Positions 34,225 to 43,999 of a DNA stretch of 64,000 nucleotides are shown here, piece by piece. The notes beneath the pieces were generated by a model, which did not search any database, was not told where the DNA came from, and worked only from the letters and a program-made list of their open reading frames with translations. Every line of letters begins with the position of its first letter. Position 1 is the first letter of the stretch. This stretch comes from Eubacterium sp. (GTDB lineage Bacteria > Bacillota > Clostridia > Oscillospirales > Acutalibacteraceae): NCBI GenBank assembly GCA_017445905.1, contig JAFSRX010000007.1, positions 51,551-115,550 on the forward strand, in the 5' to 3' direction. The position numbers and the translations under genes were made by a program.

Positions 34225-37209
34225 ATGAAATATCATTTAAAAAACGGAAATTATTATAATTTTGATGTATTTAAAGATAATGTTCTGCCGCCTCGCGCTT
34301 ACTTTATTCCCTTTGCCGATGAAAAGGAGCTTTCTCAAGGCAATATCAGAAATGAGAGATATTCCTCGTCAAGAGTTGAGGTTCTCAGCGGGGAATGGGA
34401 TTTTAAGTATTATAAAAACAGCGAGGATATACCTGAAGAATGGTTCAGCGATAAAGAGGAATTTGATAAAATAAAGATTCCTTCAATGTGGCAATTCACG
34501 GGTTATGAAAAGCCATATTATCTTAATACAAGGTATCAGTTTACTCCTGCGCCCCCTGAAATTCCGATTGACTGCTCAGTAGGAATATACAGAAAGTATA
34601 TTTATATCGACGATTTATCTTTAAATTATACTTTAAGTTTTTTAGGCGTTGCAGGCGCGCTTGATGTTTTTGTTAACACGAATTATGTTGGCTACAGTGA
34701 AGGCAGCCATAATACGAGCGAATTTGATATAACCCAGTATCTTGAAGAGGGCAAAAACGAAATAATTGCCGTTGTTCATAAATTCTCAAACGGAACATAT
34801 CTTGAAGCGCAGGATATGTTCAGAAATAACGGAATTTTTCGCGATGTTCTCTTATATAAAACAAAGGATAATTCCGTTTATGATTTTGAAGCGAAAACCA
34901 GATTCAACAATGATTTCACATATGATTTAAACTTGGATTTAACGCTTAATCTTTCTGATGAATGTGAGCTTAAAGCAAGTATTATTAAAGATGATAATGA
35001 GTTTTCATCAAAGGTTATTACCACAGATGAAAATGAAGCGAGTTTGAATTTTGAAGCGCTTGAGGTTGAGGAGTGGAGTGCAGAAACGCCCAATCTTTAT
35101 AAACTTGTTTTAATTCTTTCAAAGGACGGCGAGGTTATTGAAAGCATATCAAGACCTATAGGCTTTAAGCGTATAAAAATTATAGGAAATATCTTCACCT
35201 TTAACGGAAAGAATATTAAGCTTCTCGGCGTTAATCACCATGACACTGACCCCAAAAAGGGCTATGTTATGAGTGCTTCTGATATGGAGCGGGATATAAA
35301 ACTTTTCAAGCAGTTCAATGTTAACTGTGTTCGTACCTCCCATTATCCTCCCGATCCGATATTCCTTGATTTATGCGATGAATACGGAATATATGTTGTT
35401 GATGAGGCTGATATTGAAACTCACGGTTGTTCCTCGGAACTTAAAAAGCCGAAAGCCTGTTCCCATAATCCTGAGTGGCAGGGAAGATATTGGGATAGAG
35501 TGCTCAGAATGTTTGAGAGGGATAAAAACCACGCTTCTATAACAATGTGGTCGCTTGGTAACGAATCGTGGGGATGGCTTAATCAGGATTACTGCTATGC
35601 CGAGCTTAAAAAGCTCAGCAATATTCCAATTCACTATGAGGGCGTTGTCAGAACAAAGCGCTTTGCCTATGATGTTATTTCAATGATGTATCCCTGGCAG
35701 AAAAAGGTTGAAAAGATTGCCGAGGGCTACGGACTTAAGAAGAAATACTTTGAAAAGCCGTTTTTTATGTGTGAATTTGCTCACGCAATGGGGCTTGGTG
35801 CGGGCGAGCTTGAAACCTATGTTAAGGAGATTTTCAAGGGCGATAATATGCTCGGCGGTTGTATCTGGGAATTTGCCGACCACGCTGTATATCACGAAAA
35901 CGGAAAATATAAATACACCTATGGCGGCGACCACGGCGAAGAAAAACACGACGGCAATTTCTGTGTTGACGGTCTTTTCTTTCCCGACAGAACGCCTCAT
36001 TCAGGCGCTTATCAGATGAAAAATTGCTATCGCCCTGTTCGTTGTGAGCACATCGGCGAAAAATTCACTTTTAAAAATCTTAATTATTTTAAAAATGCCA
36101 CTTTCAGAGTTAAGTTTTCAGCAATCGGAAAAGATGGAGAAATCAAAAACAGCGGTGAATTTGATATTGATATCGAGCCTCGCAAAACTTTTGAAACAGA
36201 AATAGAATGCTTTGAGTGCGACGCTGTTATTATAAGATATTTTGACGGCGATTTTGAAATAGCTTCTGAGCAGGTTGATGTTTATTCATATAGCGGAGCA
36301 TTCGCTGAATTTAAATTATATGACGAGGCACCGAAGATAAGAAAGAGTCAGGATAAGCTCTTTATTAAAATTGAAAACGGACAGCTGATTTTCAACAAAA
36401 AAACAGGTGAATTTGAAAGCTTTGAAAAAAACGGAAATGAGTTTATAAACTTTGCAGGTTTCGGTTCTTCAAAGGGCTTTGGAATCAGCGTTTTTCGCGC
36501 TCCACTTGATAACGACAGATATCCCCAAATGCTTTGGAAAAGATTTGCTCTTGAAAGCGAAAAGCTGGTTCTTTGCGGTAAAATAAAAACTCAGGAATTT
36601 GGCGACAGTTTTGTTATTGAGGGAATATACAAGCTTTCAACTATCAAAACAAAGAAGCTTTTAAAACTTAGAATAAGATATATAATTAAAATCGACGGAA
36701 GTATTAATATCGAGGTGAAATGCCTTTCATCAAAACGGATAATGTTTGCGCCCCGTTTTGGCTTAACCCTTGAAATGCCAAGGGAATTTGAGAATGTTAA
36801 ATATTTCGGGCTTGGCGATATGCCAAATCTTCCCGATTTCAAGGAACACGCAATGCTTGGCATTTATGAGTGCAAGGTTGATGAAATGCGCGAAAAATAC
36901 ATAAAGCCACAGGAAAGCTCTATGCGAAGCGATGTTCGCTGGGCTGAGGTAACGGATGAAAACGGAGACGGTTTGCGCTTTACATTTGGTTTTGGACAGC
37001 GAATTTTTTCTGCCGACCATTTCACCTCTCAGCAATGTGCTAAGGCGGCTCATCAGGAGGATTTAAAACTCTGCGATACAACCTTCCTTCATCTTGATTA
37101 TTATCAGCTCGGCGCAGGCTCAGCCTCCTGCGGACCTCCGCCGACAAAGCAGTACAGATTACACACCCTTAAAAATATTGAGTTTTCAGTTTTAGTTGAG
37201 GTGATTTAA
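34225..37209 (+). CDS. lacZ: GH2-family beta-galactosidase
   Basis: The 994 residues have the GH2 layout: sugar-binding jelly roll (about 50-210, PYYLNTRYQFTP), immunoglobulin-like domain, TIM barrel (about 320-610) and C-terminal Bgal_small_N-type domain. The acid/base Glu447 is in WSLGNESWGW and the nucleophile Glu517 in FMCEFAHAMG; the VNHHDTDPKKGY and VRTSHYPPDP motifs are the beta-galactosidase type. No signal peptide, so it is cytoplasmic. AGGTGA is upstream. It is probably co-transcribed with nahK and the following MFS gene, releasing galactose and N-acetylhexosamine from imported disaccharides (inference). Confidence 0.93.
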   Translation: MKYHLKNGNYYNFDVFKDNVLPPRAYFIPFADEKELSQGNIRNERYSSSRVEVLSGEWDFKYYKNSEDIPEEWFSDKEEFDKIKIPSMWQFTGYEKPYYLNTRYQFTPAPPEIPIDCSVGIYRKYIYIDDLSLNYTLSFLGVAGALDVFVNTNYVGYSEGSHNTSEFDITQYLEEGKNEIIAVVHKFSNGTYLEAQDMFRNNGIFRDVLLYKTKDNSVYDFEAKTRFNNDFTYDLNLDLTLNLSDECELKASIIKDDNEFSSKVITTDENEASLNFEALEVEEWSAETPNLYKLVLILSKDGEVIESISRPIGFKRIKIIGNIFTFNGKNIKLLGVNHHDTDPKKGYVMSASDMERDIKLFKQFNVNCVRTSHYPPDPIFLDLCDEYGIYVVDEADIETHGCSSELKKPKACSHNPEWQGRYWDRVLRMFERDKNHASITMWSLGNESWGWLNQDYCYAELKKLSNIPIHYEGVVRTKRFAYDVISMMYPWQKKVEKIAEGYGLKKKYFEKPFFMCEFAHAMGLGAGELETYVKEIFKGDNMLGGCIWEFADHAVYHENGKYKYTYGGDHGEEKHDGNFCVDGLFFPDRTPHSGAYQMKNCYRPVRCEHIGEKFTFKNLNYFKNATFRVKFSAIGKDGEIKNSGEFDIDIEPRKTFETEIECFECDAVIIRYFDGDFEIASEQVDVYSYSGAFAEFKLYDEAPKIRKSQDKLFIKIENGQLIFNKKTGEFESFEKNGNEFINFAGFGSSKGFGISVFRAPLDNDRYPQMLWKRFALESEKLVLCGKIKTQEFGDSFVIEGIYKLSTIKTKKLLKLRIRYIIKIDGSINIEVKCLSSKRIMFAPRFGLTLEMPREFENVKYFGLGDMPNLPDFKEHAMLGIYECKVDEMREKYIKPQESSMRSDVRWAEVTDENGDGLRFTFGFGQRIFSADHFTSQQCAKAAHQEDLKLCDTTFLHLDYYQLGAGSASCGPPPTKQYRLHTLKNIEFSVLVEVI

Positions 37210-38550
37210 TTGAATAAAGACAAAAAAGGCGCTTTGGGACTGAGGCTATGGAGTTCAATAATCCTTTTCGGATTAATCGGTCAGATTGCATGGGTTGTTG
37301 AAAATATGTATTTTTCACGCTTTATGCAAAACGAGATAACAAGAGCGCCGTGGGCAACAACGCTGATGGTTGCTTTTTCGGCAATCTTCGCAACGCTTTC
37401 AACTCTTATCGGCGGTGCGCTTTGTGACGGAACTGGAAAAAGAAAGCTGTTCATTTCTGTTGGTTATATCATTTGGGGCTTCACTATTATGATGTTTGCC
37501 CTTGTTCCGATGGAGCCGAGCAGGGAAAAAATCGTCGCCATGGCGATATTGGTTGTTGTTATGGACTGCGTTATGTCGATAATCGGCTCAATAAGTAATG
37601 ACGCCGCTTTCAACACATGGATAACCGATATTACAAATACAGCTAACAGAGCGAGAGTTGATACAGTTCTGGCAGTTATGCCCCTCTTTGCTCTTGCCGT
37701 TGTTTTTGGCGGCTTCGATAGCTTAACAAATGCCTCTGCAACTCATTCCGACTGGAAAAAGTTTTTCATTATGCTCGGAATGATAACAACAATCGGCGGC
37801 GTTATCGGACTTCTTCTTATGCAGGATAAAAAGGGGATAAAGGGCAATAAGAATAATTCATTTTTATCTGATTTTACATATTCTCTTCAGCCGAAGGTTA
37901 TAAGGCAAAACAAAATGCTCTATTGGTGTTTAGCGGGAAATATGGTTTCATCAGTTGCATACCAGATATATGTTAACTATCTTTTTAACATAGTTGAAGG
38001 AACAATGAAGATAAAGAATTATATCATTCCAATCGGAATTATTATGCTCGTTTCGGCAGTTCTTTCGGTTATTATTTCTGCGCTGATGGATAAAAAGGGC
38101 AAAAAGCATTTCTATTATCCAACAATAATCATCGGCATAATCGGATGCATTATAATCTGGATTTCAAAATTCTTTATCGGCGAAAATGAAAGACTTGTGA
38201 CAATTATTCTTATATTCGGCGGAATAATGGTTATCGGAGTAAGCCTTGTTATGGCAGGACTTTTCACTGCTTCCTACAGGGATTATATCCCCGAAGGTAA
38301 AGAAGGGCTCTTCCAGGGTTGCAGAATGGTTATGTATGTTCTTGTTCCTATGATAATCGGACCTCTTGTTGCTCAGTTTATAATAAATACTGCAAACAGA
38401 GGAGTTACGGATGAAAGCAAAATTGTCTATCCGATGGAGCTTTTCATCGGCGCAGCAGTTGTTATGCTGTTTTGTTTCATTCCTGCGTATGTTGTAAGGA
38501 AGAATCAGCCAAAGCACCATGAAGAACTACTTGAAAAGATTAATAATTGA
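37210..38550 (+). CDS. MFS sugar transporter (GPH/SLC45-like)
   Basis: The 446 residues have about 12 membrane helices and the cytoplasmic GGALCDGTGKRKLF loop of the major facilitator superfamily. It starts with TTG immediately after the lacZ stop, with GAGGTGAT overlapping the end of lacZ, so translation is coupled. The operon position suggests import of the galactoside that LacZ cleaves. The exact substrate cannot be read from sequence. Confidence 0.85.
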   Translation: MNKDKKGALGLRLWSSIILFGLIGQIAWVVENMYFSRFMQNEITRAPWATTLMVAFSAIFATLSTLIGGALCDGTGKRKLFISVGYIIWGFTIMMFALVPMEPSREKIVAMAILVVVMDCVMSIIGSISNDAAFNTWITDITNTANRARVDTVLAVMPLFALAVVFGGFDSLTNASATHSDWKKFFIMLGMITTIGGVIGLLLMQDKKGIKGNKNNSFLSDFTYSLQPKVIRQNKMLYWCLAGNMVSSVAYQIYVNYLFNIVEGTMKIKNYIIPIGIIMLVSAVLSVIISALMDKKGKKHFYYPTIIIGIIGCIIIWISKFFIGENERLVTIILIFGGIMVIGVSLVMAGLFTASYRDYIPEGKEGLFQGCRMVMYVLVPMIIGPLVAQFIINTANRGVTDESKIVYPMELFIGAAVVMLFCFIPAYVVRKNQPKHHEELLEKINN

Positions 38551-38586
38551 TGTTAATATAAAAATATATGATTAGGAGGTGAAAAA

Positions 38587-38745
38587 ATGGCTAAATATGT
38601 TTGCAATATCTGTGGATATGAATATGATCCTACAGTGGGCGATCCGGATAACGGAATAGCTCCCGGAACTGCATTCGAGGATTTACCTGATGATTGGGCT
38701 TGCCCTCTTTGCGGAGTTGGTAAAGATAACTTCTCAGAAGCGTAA
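38587..38745 (+). CDS. Rubredoxin
   Basis: The 52 residues have two CxxCG iron-binding knuckles ([10 protein letters not shown] and [11 protein letters not shown]), the [10 protein letters not shown] loop and the DLPDDWACP signature. GGAGGTG lies six bases upstream. It carries electrons, plausibly to the flavodiiron protein encoded on the other strand at 31793. It is separated from the MFS gene by 36 bp and ends in its own terminator. Confidence 0.95.
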   Translation: MAKYVCNICGYEYDPTVGDPDNGIAPGTAFEDLPDDWACPLCGVGKDNFSEA

Positions 38746-38764
38746 AAACCATTTAGAATAAAAG

Positions 38765-38797
38765 CAGGGTTACTTTGTGAAAAGTAACCCTGTTTTT
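38765..38797 (+). terminator. Terminator after rubredoxin
   Basis: CAGGGTTACTTT (38765-38776) pairs with AAAGTAACCCTG (38781-38792) around GTGA, followed by TTTTTG. Confidence 0.92.
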
Positions 38798-38816
38798 GTG
38801 TTTTTTCATAATACTA

Positions 38817-38845
38817 TTGGTATTATATACATAATATGATATATT
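38817..38845 (+). promoter_or_regulatory. Promoter of the GH30 operon
   Basis: TTGGTA (38817-38822), 17 nt, TATATT (38840-38845). The sequence AATATGATATATTAATA around the -10 recurs exactly at the kinase promoter near 44018. Confidence 0.5.
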
Positions 38846-38884
38846 AATATTATATATGTCACAATAGGGGAGAGTTTTTTTATT

Positions 38885-40213
38885 ATGGATACAAGAATCA
38901 ATCCGAATATTGAATACCAGACCTTTGAGGGCATCGGCGCAAGTGGCGCCTGGTGGGCGCAGGAAGTCGGAGGCTGGGAGAGCAGGGACGAAATATCATC
39001 CCTCCTTTTCAGCAAAGAAAACGGTATCGGACTAAGAACCTATCGCTATAATCTCGGCGGTGGCTCAAAGGAGTCGGGTAGGGGCGATATTGATAATCCT
39101 CTTCGACGCGGTGAATGCTTTGAAAATGAAAAGGGCGAATATGATTTTTCGAAGGATGAAAACGCTGTTTATATGATGAAACAGGCGGTTAAGGATGGCG
39201 CCGACGAGGTTATATTTTTCGTCAATTCTCCGATAGAGCGTTTAACAAAAAATCATAAGGCGCATTGCGATAAAGGTTTTCCGTTTAAAGAAAACCTCGA
39301 CAAAGAGAATTACAGGGCTTTTGCAAAATATGTTCTCGATGTAACTGAGCATTTCTTAGGTGAAGGAATCCCGATAAAATACATATCCCCGATTAATGAG
39401 CCGTTTTGGAAATGGACCGGAGGACAGGAGGGCTGCCACTACAGACCAAAGAGCGCAGGCGAGGTTATGAAGGTATTTTCCGATGAAATGAATAAAAGAG
39501 ATGCGTTTGAAAATGTTATGCTCTCAGGCGTTGAAAACGGCGATATAAGATGGTTTAACAAATCATATACAAGAAATCTTTTTAAATATGAAAGCGTTAA
39601 AAAGAGAATCGACAGCGTTGATTTGCATTCATATTTTCTTATGCCCTTCAAAATGCCGTTTATAGGAAACAGGGTTGGTTATCTTAAAAGATACAGAAAA
39701 TGGCTTGATAAAAAATATCCGAATACCTCTGTAAAAATGAGCGAATGGACCCATATGCAGGGCGGACGTGATAAAACAATGAATTCAGCTCTCGTTATGG
39801 CAAAGGTTATGTATGAGGATATGTCAATTCTGAATGTAACCTCGTGGCAGCACTGGATTGCTGTATCCGAGGTCGATTACTGCGACGGACTTATATATAT
39901 CAACCTTGATGATAAGTCGTATGAAATGACAAAGAGATATTATGCAACGGGTAATTTTTCAAAATTCATCCCCTTTGGCGCTAAGAGAATTGAGGTTTCC
40001 TGTGATGATAGTGAGCTTATGCTCCTCGCCTTTAGAAAGGATGAAAAAACCGTTTTAATTGTTATCAATGAAACTCCCGGTGAAAAGGAATTAAATCTTA
40101 ATTGTGACGCTAAGATGTATGTTACAAACGAAACCGACAACTTAAAAGAATACAGCGTTTCAGATGTTGCAAAAATTACTCCGAAATCAGTTAATACAAT
40201 AGTTATGGGATAA
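38885..40213 (+). CDS. GH30-family glycosidase, cytoplasmic
   Basis: The 442 residues form a TIM barrel plus C-terminal beta domain of clan GH-A. The start is IEYQTFEGIGASGAWW; the acid/base is Glu172 in ISPINEPFWKW and the nucleophile Glu287 in VKMSEWTHM. The family includes beta-1,6-galactanases, fucosidases and glucosylceramidases; the GGxxGAWWA-type start and WTGGQEGCHY loop look most like the galactanase subgroup, but this is uncertain. There is no signal peptide, so it would act on imported oligosaccharides. GGGGAG is upstream. The transporter gene follows after 4 bp. Confidence 0.82.
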   Translation: MDTRINPNIEYQTFEGIGASGAWWAQEVGGWESRDEISSLLFSKENGIGLRTYRYNLGGGSKESGRGDIDNPLRRGECFENEKGEYDFSKDENAVYMMKQAVKDGADEVIFFVNSPIERLTKNHKAHCDKGFPFKENLDKENYRAFAKYVLDVTEHFLGEGIPIKYISPINEPFWKWTGGQEGCHYRPKSAGEVMKVFSDEMNKRDAFENVMLSGVENGDIRWFNKSYTRNLFKYESVKKRIDSVDLHSYFLMPFKMPFIGNRVGYLKRYRKWLDKKYPNTSVKMSEWTHMQGGRDKTMNSALVMAKVMYEDMSILNVTSWQHWIAVSEVDYCDGLIYINLDDKSYEMTKRYYATGNFSKFIPFGAKRIEVSCDDSELMLLAFRKDEKTVLIVINETPGEKELNLNCDAKMYVTNETDNLKEYSVSDVAKITPKSVNTIVMG

Positions 40214-40217
40214 TAGT

Positions 40218-42461
40218 ATGGATAAAATAAAAAAACTTCTTAGTGATTTAAAAAACTACTGGAAAGTTCCTCCTAAAGGAAGATATATGAGCTTCAAGGA
40301 GATTATGTCGCTTTCCGTTGGCGGAATAGGTCAGAAATTCATTGTTTATTGCGTTAATCAGATGATTATCAGCATAGGCAATGTTTTAATCGGAAATACC
40401 ATTGGTATCGACCCGAAGGCAATGTATGTTATATATATTATCAGCGTTCTTTCGGGCTTCCCGCTGACTGCTCTCAGAGCAAAGATGATTGATAACACCC
40501 GTTCAATGAAGGGTAAATACCGTCCTTATATAATCAGTATGGGAATTCCGACGGCAGTCATTGGCGTTCTTTTCATTCTGACTCCGTATGAGAGGATGAA
40601 TCTGCTGTGGAAATGTATTCTTGTTCTTGCATATAATATCGGTTTCCAGTTCTTCTCAAACTTTTATAACGATGCCTACGACAGCCTTATCAATGTTCTT
40701 TCGCCAAACAGCATTGAAAGAAGCGACGTTCTTTCAATAAAATCAATAGTTGAGAATTTTTCTCCCTCTCTCGCAAATATCTTTCTTCCGATTATTGCGA
40801 AGCTGATAACGGGCGAAAATACCTTATATGACCTTAAAGTTTATAGGGTTCTTTTTCCGCCGATGATTATTGTCGGCTTCTTCATCTCGATGCTTGCGTA
40901 TGTTAACACAACTGAAAAAATCGTTCAGGCAAAAACCCACGTTATTCAGATGAAATTTTCAGACGCTTTCAGAGCAATCGCAAAGAATAAATATTTCTGG
41001 ATTATCTCTCTTGCAGGCTGGCTTGGATTTCTTGAAAGCTCGTTTAATAATATCATCGGCTGGATGTATAACTATCAGCACGCCTGCTCACCCGCTCAGT
41101 ATTCAATAGTTACTGCAATAGCGGGCAACGCAGCCTTCTGGCCGAATGTTGTTGCGCCGTTTTTTATCAGAAAATTCGGAAAGAAAAAAATACTTGTTTT
41201 CACAAATGTTCTCAATATATTCTTTATTATGTTTATGCTTCCCGTTGTTCGTATGACGGGGCATCCGGGAATAATATGGTTCTTCCTTGTCTGCATTTTT
41301 GTTAACACCTTTATTACTTCACTCGGACATCTGCTTAATCCCAGTATTCAGGCGGATATAAGGGATTATCAGCAGTATGTAACGGGCGAGAGAATAGACG
41401 GAATGTTTGCAGCAGTAGGGCTTATCGGAAACGTTATAACTCTTGCAACAAGCTCTGTTTTACCTGCAATATATGAGAGAGCAGGACTTAATAAAACAGT
41501 TGCAATCTCGCTTGGATACGACGGAAGCAACGTTTATGATGTTCTTTATAATACCGACTATTTTGTTCAGATAAGCTCAGTTCTTATCTTTGCTTCTGTT
41601 GCCGGCGCAATAATGAATGTTATTCCGTTTTTCTTCTATGATTTAACTGAAACAGACCAGAAGGGAATGGTTTCTGTTTTAAAAATCCGCGCTCTTTTCG
41701 AGGACTGGGGCAACGGAGTTCTTGAGGACGGGGCATTGATTGAAACATATGAGCTCATAAAAGAAGCAAAGGAATATGGCGAAAAAGATCTTGTTGCAAC
41801 CGAAAAGGGCAGCAGCAAGGCAGAGAAGAAAAAAATACGCGAAGAGAACGAAAAAATTCAAATTGCCCATCGTATTATGGATGAGCTTACCAAATATGAA
41901 ACCGAACAGGGTAAGGCGGATGTTGAGTTTGCCGTGAAAATCGTTGCAGCAGGCTTAAACGGCTTTTCTTCCCTCGAAGTTCCCGATAAGAAAACTGCAA
42001 AAGTTATGCCGAAAAATACGGAACGTGAAAAAGAAATCAGAAGAAATACCCTTATGCAGATTGAAAACTTTAAAACATCAAAAAAAGCTGTTAAAAAGTA
42101 TTTCCCTGACGGAATCAAAGAATTTGATTCAAAGATTTTTGATGAGCTTTTCAAGGCTGAATATGAAAATGATGTTGCAGTAAACGAAGCATTAAAAGCG
42201 CTTAAAGCAGCGAAAGACGCAAAGCTTAAAAATGAAATTCCCGAACTGAAACAGGCTGTTAAAGCTTATCAGAACGAAAGAAAAAGAATTGCAGATGAAA
42301 TCAAAAAGGCAACGGATGAGAATTCAATTTTCTATCGCGCAGCTAAGCCTTATCTCGACGCAAAAAAGCTGCTGAATCAGGCAGAAAATTATACTCATCT
42401 TGGCGAGGTTGAAAAACTCTATTATTCAGCAGTTGAAAAGGCAGAAAATGTTCAGTGTTAA
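40218..42461 (+). CDS. GPH-type sugar:cation symporter with long charged C-terminal extension
   Basis: The 747 residues divide into a membrane part (about 1-475) with about 12 helices in the glycoside-pentoside-hexuronide style (ALRAKMIDNTRSMKGKYRPY loop; DIRDYQQYVTGERIDGMF motif) and a soluble, Lys/Glu/Ala-rich tail (about 476-747) that looks helical and unrelated to IIA domains. Typical family members have about 450-480 residues. It lies in an operon with the GH30 gene, with which its substrate is probably shared. Its last 14 bases overlap the radical SAM gene. Confidence 0.82.
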   Translation: MDKIKKLLSDLKNYWKVPPKGRYMSFKEIMSLSVGGIGQKFIVYCVNQMIISIGNVLIGNTIGIDPKAMYVIYIISVLSGFPLTALRAKMIDNTRSMKGKYRPYIISMGIPTAVIGVLFILTPYERMNLLWKCILVLAYNIGFQFFSNFYNDAYDSLINVLSPNSIERSDVLSIKSIVENFSPSLANIFLPIIAKLITGENTLYDLKVYRVLFPPMIIVGFFISMLAYVNTTEKIVQAKTHVIQMKFSDAFRAIAKNKYFWIISLAGWLGFLESSFNNIIGWMYNYQHACSPAQYSIVTAIAGNAAFWPNVVAPFFIRKFGKKKILVFTNVLNIFFIMFMLPVVRMTGHPGIIWFFLVCIFVNTFITSLGHLLNPSIQADIRDYQQYVTGERIDGMFAAVGLIGNVITLATSSVLPAIYERAGLNKTVAISLGYDGSNVYDVLYNTDYFVQISSVLIFASVAGAIMNVIPFFFYDLTETDQKGMVSVLKIRALFEDWGNGVLEDGALIETYELIKEAKEYGEKDLVATEKGSSKAEKKKIREENEKIQIAHRIMDELTKYETEQGKADVEFAVKIVAAGLNGFSSLEVPDKKTAKVMPKNTEREKEIRRNTLMQIENFKTSKKAVKKYFPDGIKEFDSKIFDELFKAEYENDVAVNEALKALKAAKDAKLKNEIPELKQAVKAYQNERKRIADEIKKATDENSIFYRAAKPYLDAKKLLNQAENYTHLGEVEKLYYSAVEKAENVQC

Positions 42462-43512
42462 TTTGCTTATAAAGCCGTCATCGAGCTTATGTAATCTTAA
42501 ATGTGAATATTGCTTTTATAACGATATAAGCCAAAGGAGGAATAATTTCTCCTTTGGCTTTATGAGCGAGGAAACTATTGAAAATGTTATAAAAAAGGCA
42601 GTTGCTTTTTCAGACAGAGAACTTACTCTTTCATTTCAGGGCGGAGAGCCAACGTTAATAGGTCTTGATTTTTATAAAAAAGTTATTGAAATTGAGAAGA
42701 AGTATAATACAAAAAACATCATAATAAACAATGCTCTTCAGACTAACGGAGTTGGTATTGAAGAAAGTTGGGCTGATTTTTTCAATGAAAATAATTTTCT
42801 TATAGGAATTTCGCTCGACGGAATAAAAGAAACCCATAATAAAAACCGTTCTTCCTTCGATAAGGTTATGAAAACAGTTGGTCTTTTCAAAAGTAAAAAT
42901 GTTCAGTTCAATATTTTAACTGTTGTTAATAATGAAACAGCAAATAGGGCAGAAGAAATATATCGCTTTTATAGAGAAAATGGCTTTGACTATATTCAGT
43001 TCATTCCCTGTATTGAGCCTTATGAAAAAGAAAATCAATTCCTTGATGCTGAGAAATACGGCAAGTTTTTAACTGAAACATTCAACCTATGGTATGAAGA
43101 CATTAATAAGGGCAGGGAAGTTCATATCAGGCAGTTTGAAAACTATATTGAAATGCTTTTCGGCTATCCTCCTGAATCCTGCGGAATGAGCGGAATTTGT
43201 TCAATCCAGTATGTTGTTGAAGCCGACGGAGGCGTTTATCCATGCGATTTTTATGTTCTTGATGAATATAAACTCGGAAACCTTAATTCTGACTCCTTCA
43301 GTGATATCGATATGAAAAGAAGAAATATTCATTTTATTGAAAACTCATATTCGCTGAACATTAAATGTAGGGATTGCAGGTATTTTTCCCTTTGCCGAGG
43401 CGGTTGTATGAGATACAGAACTAAAACGGGAATGAATGTTCTTTGTGAGGGATATGAAATATTCTTTGATAATTGTTTTGAAAAAATAAAAGAAATAGCA
43501 GGAAAAATATAA
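42448..43512 (+). CDS. Radical SAM/SPASM protein, anSME-like
   Basis: The 354 residues have the radical SAM cluster CxxxCxxC (Cys15, Cys19, Cys22 in LCNLKCEYCFY), the GGEPTL SAM motif and a C-terminal SPASM region with several Cys (CSIQYVVEADGGVYPC, CRDCRYFSLCRGGC). The pattern is that of anaerobic sulfatase-maturating enzymes, which make formylglycine in sulfatases. No sulfatase gene is in the window, so the target could be elsewhere or different. The ATG at 42448 overlaps the transporter gene; AAAAGG is upstream. Confidence 0.85.
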   Translation: MFSVNLLIKPSSSLCNLKCEYCFYNDISQRRNNFSFGFMSEETIENVIKKAVAFSDRELTLSFQGGEPTLIGLDFYKKVIEIEKKYNTKNIIINNALQTNGVGIEESWADFFNENNFLIGISLDGIKETHNKNRSSFDKVMKTVGLFKSKNVQFNILTVVNNETANRAEEIYRFYRENGFDYIQFIPCIEPYEKENQFLDAEKYGKFLTETFNLWYEDINKGREVHIRQFENYIEMLFGYPPESCGMSGICSIQYVVEADGGVYPCDFYVLDEYKLGNLNSDSFSDIDMKRRNIHFIENSYSLNIKCRDCRYFSLCRGGCMRYRTKTGMNVLCEGYEIFFDNCFEKIKEIAGKI

Positions 43513-43541
43513 AGGGATTGCCTAAAATAAGCAATCCCTTT
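43511..43541. terminator. Bidirectional terminator between convergent genes
   Basis: AAAGGGATTGC (43511-43521) and GCAATCCCTTT (43531-43541) form an 11-bp stem with T-rich sequence on both sides. It overlaps the stop codons of both neighbouring genes. Confidence 0.88.
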
Positions 43542-43965
43542 ATTCTAATAATTCAAAATTGAAATCGCTGAGATATTCGTTGCAGGTTATAAGTGAAATG
43601 TTATTGTTAAGGCAGTACATAATCAGACTGTCCCTCGGCGACCTGACATATAAATCGCTTTGCGAGGCTATTTTAAGAAGTTTTCTTGTTTCGTTAAGCG
43701 AAAGCCCCATTCCGAAAGCAAGCATCAATATTTTGTTGCGGGAAGGGTTTGTTTTATTTCCGTTGAAAATCTGATATGCATAGTTTTTATCGAGATTTGA
43801 GCGTAGAATAATATCGCTCTTTTTTAAGCTTTTCTCATTTATAAGCATTTCAAGATACTCGGAAAGTGATGAAAAAACAAGCTCACCGATTTCCTGGTCT
43901 AAAAACTCCTGATATGTTTTTTTCGATTTTAAAATCTCAAGCAGTTCATTAGTCGATTTTTCCAT
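43540..43965 (-). CDS. XRE-like HTH regulator paired with a kinase gene
   Basis: The 141 residues have an N-terminal helical segment (about 1-45) and an XRE-like helix-turn-helix (about 48-100; KKSDIILRSNLDKNYAYQIFNGNKTNPSRNKILMLAFGMG), then a C-terminal helical tail (NNISLITCNEYLSDF). AGGAGT precedes the start. It is divergent from a Ser/Thr kinase gene 87 bp away. It may be regulated by or regulate that kinase, but the sequence shows only adjacency. Confidence 0.75.
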   Translation of the reverse strand: MEKSTNELLEILKSKKTYQEFLDQEIGELVFSSLSEYLEMLINEKSLKKSDIILRSNLDKNYAYQIFNGNKTNPSRNKILMLAFGMGLSLNETRKLLKIASQSDLYVRSPRDSLIMYCLNNNISLITCNEYLSDFNFELLE

Positions 43966-43999
43966 ATGTACTCCTTTTTGTACTGTGCTGTAAAAACTA

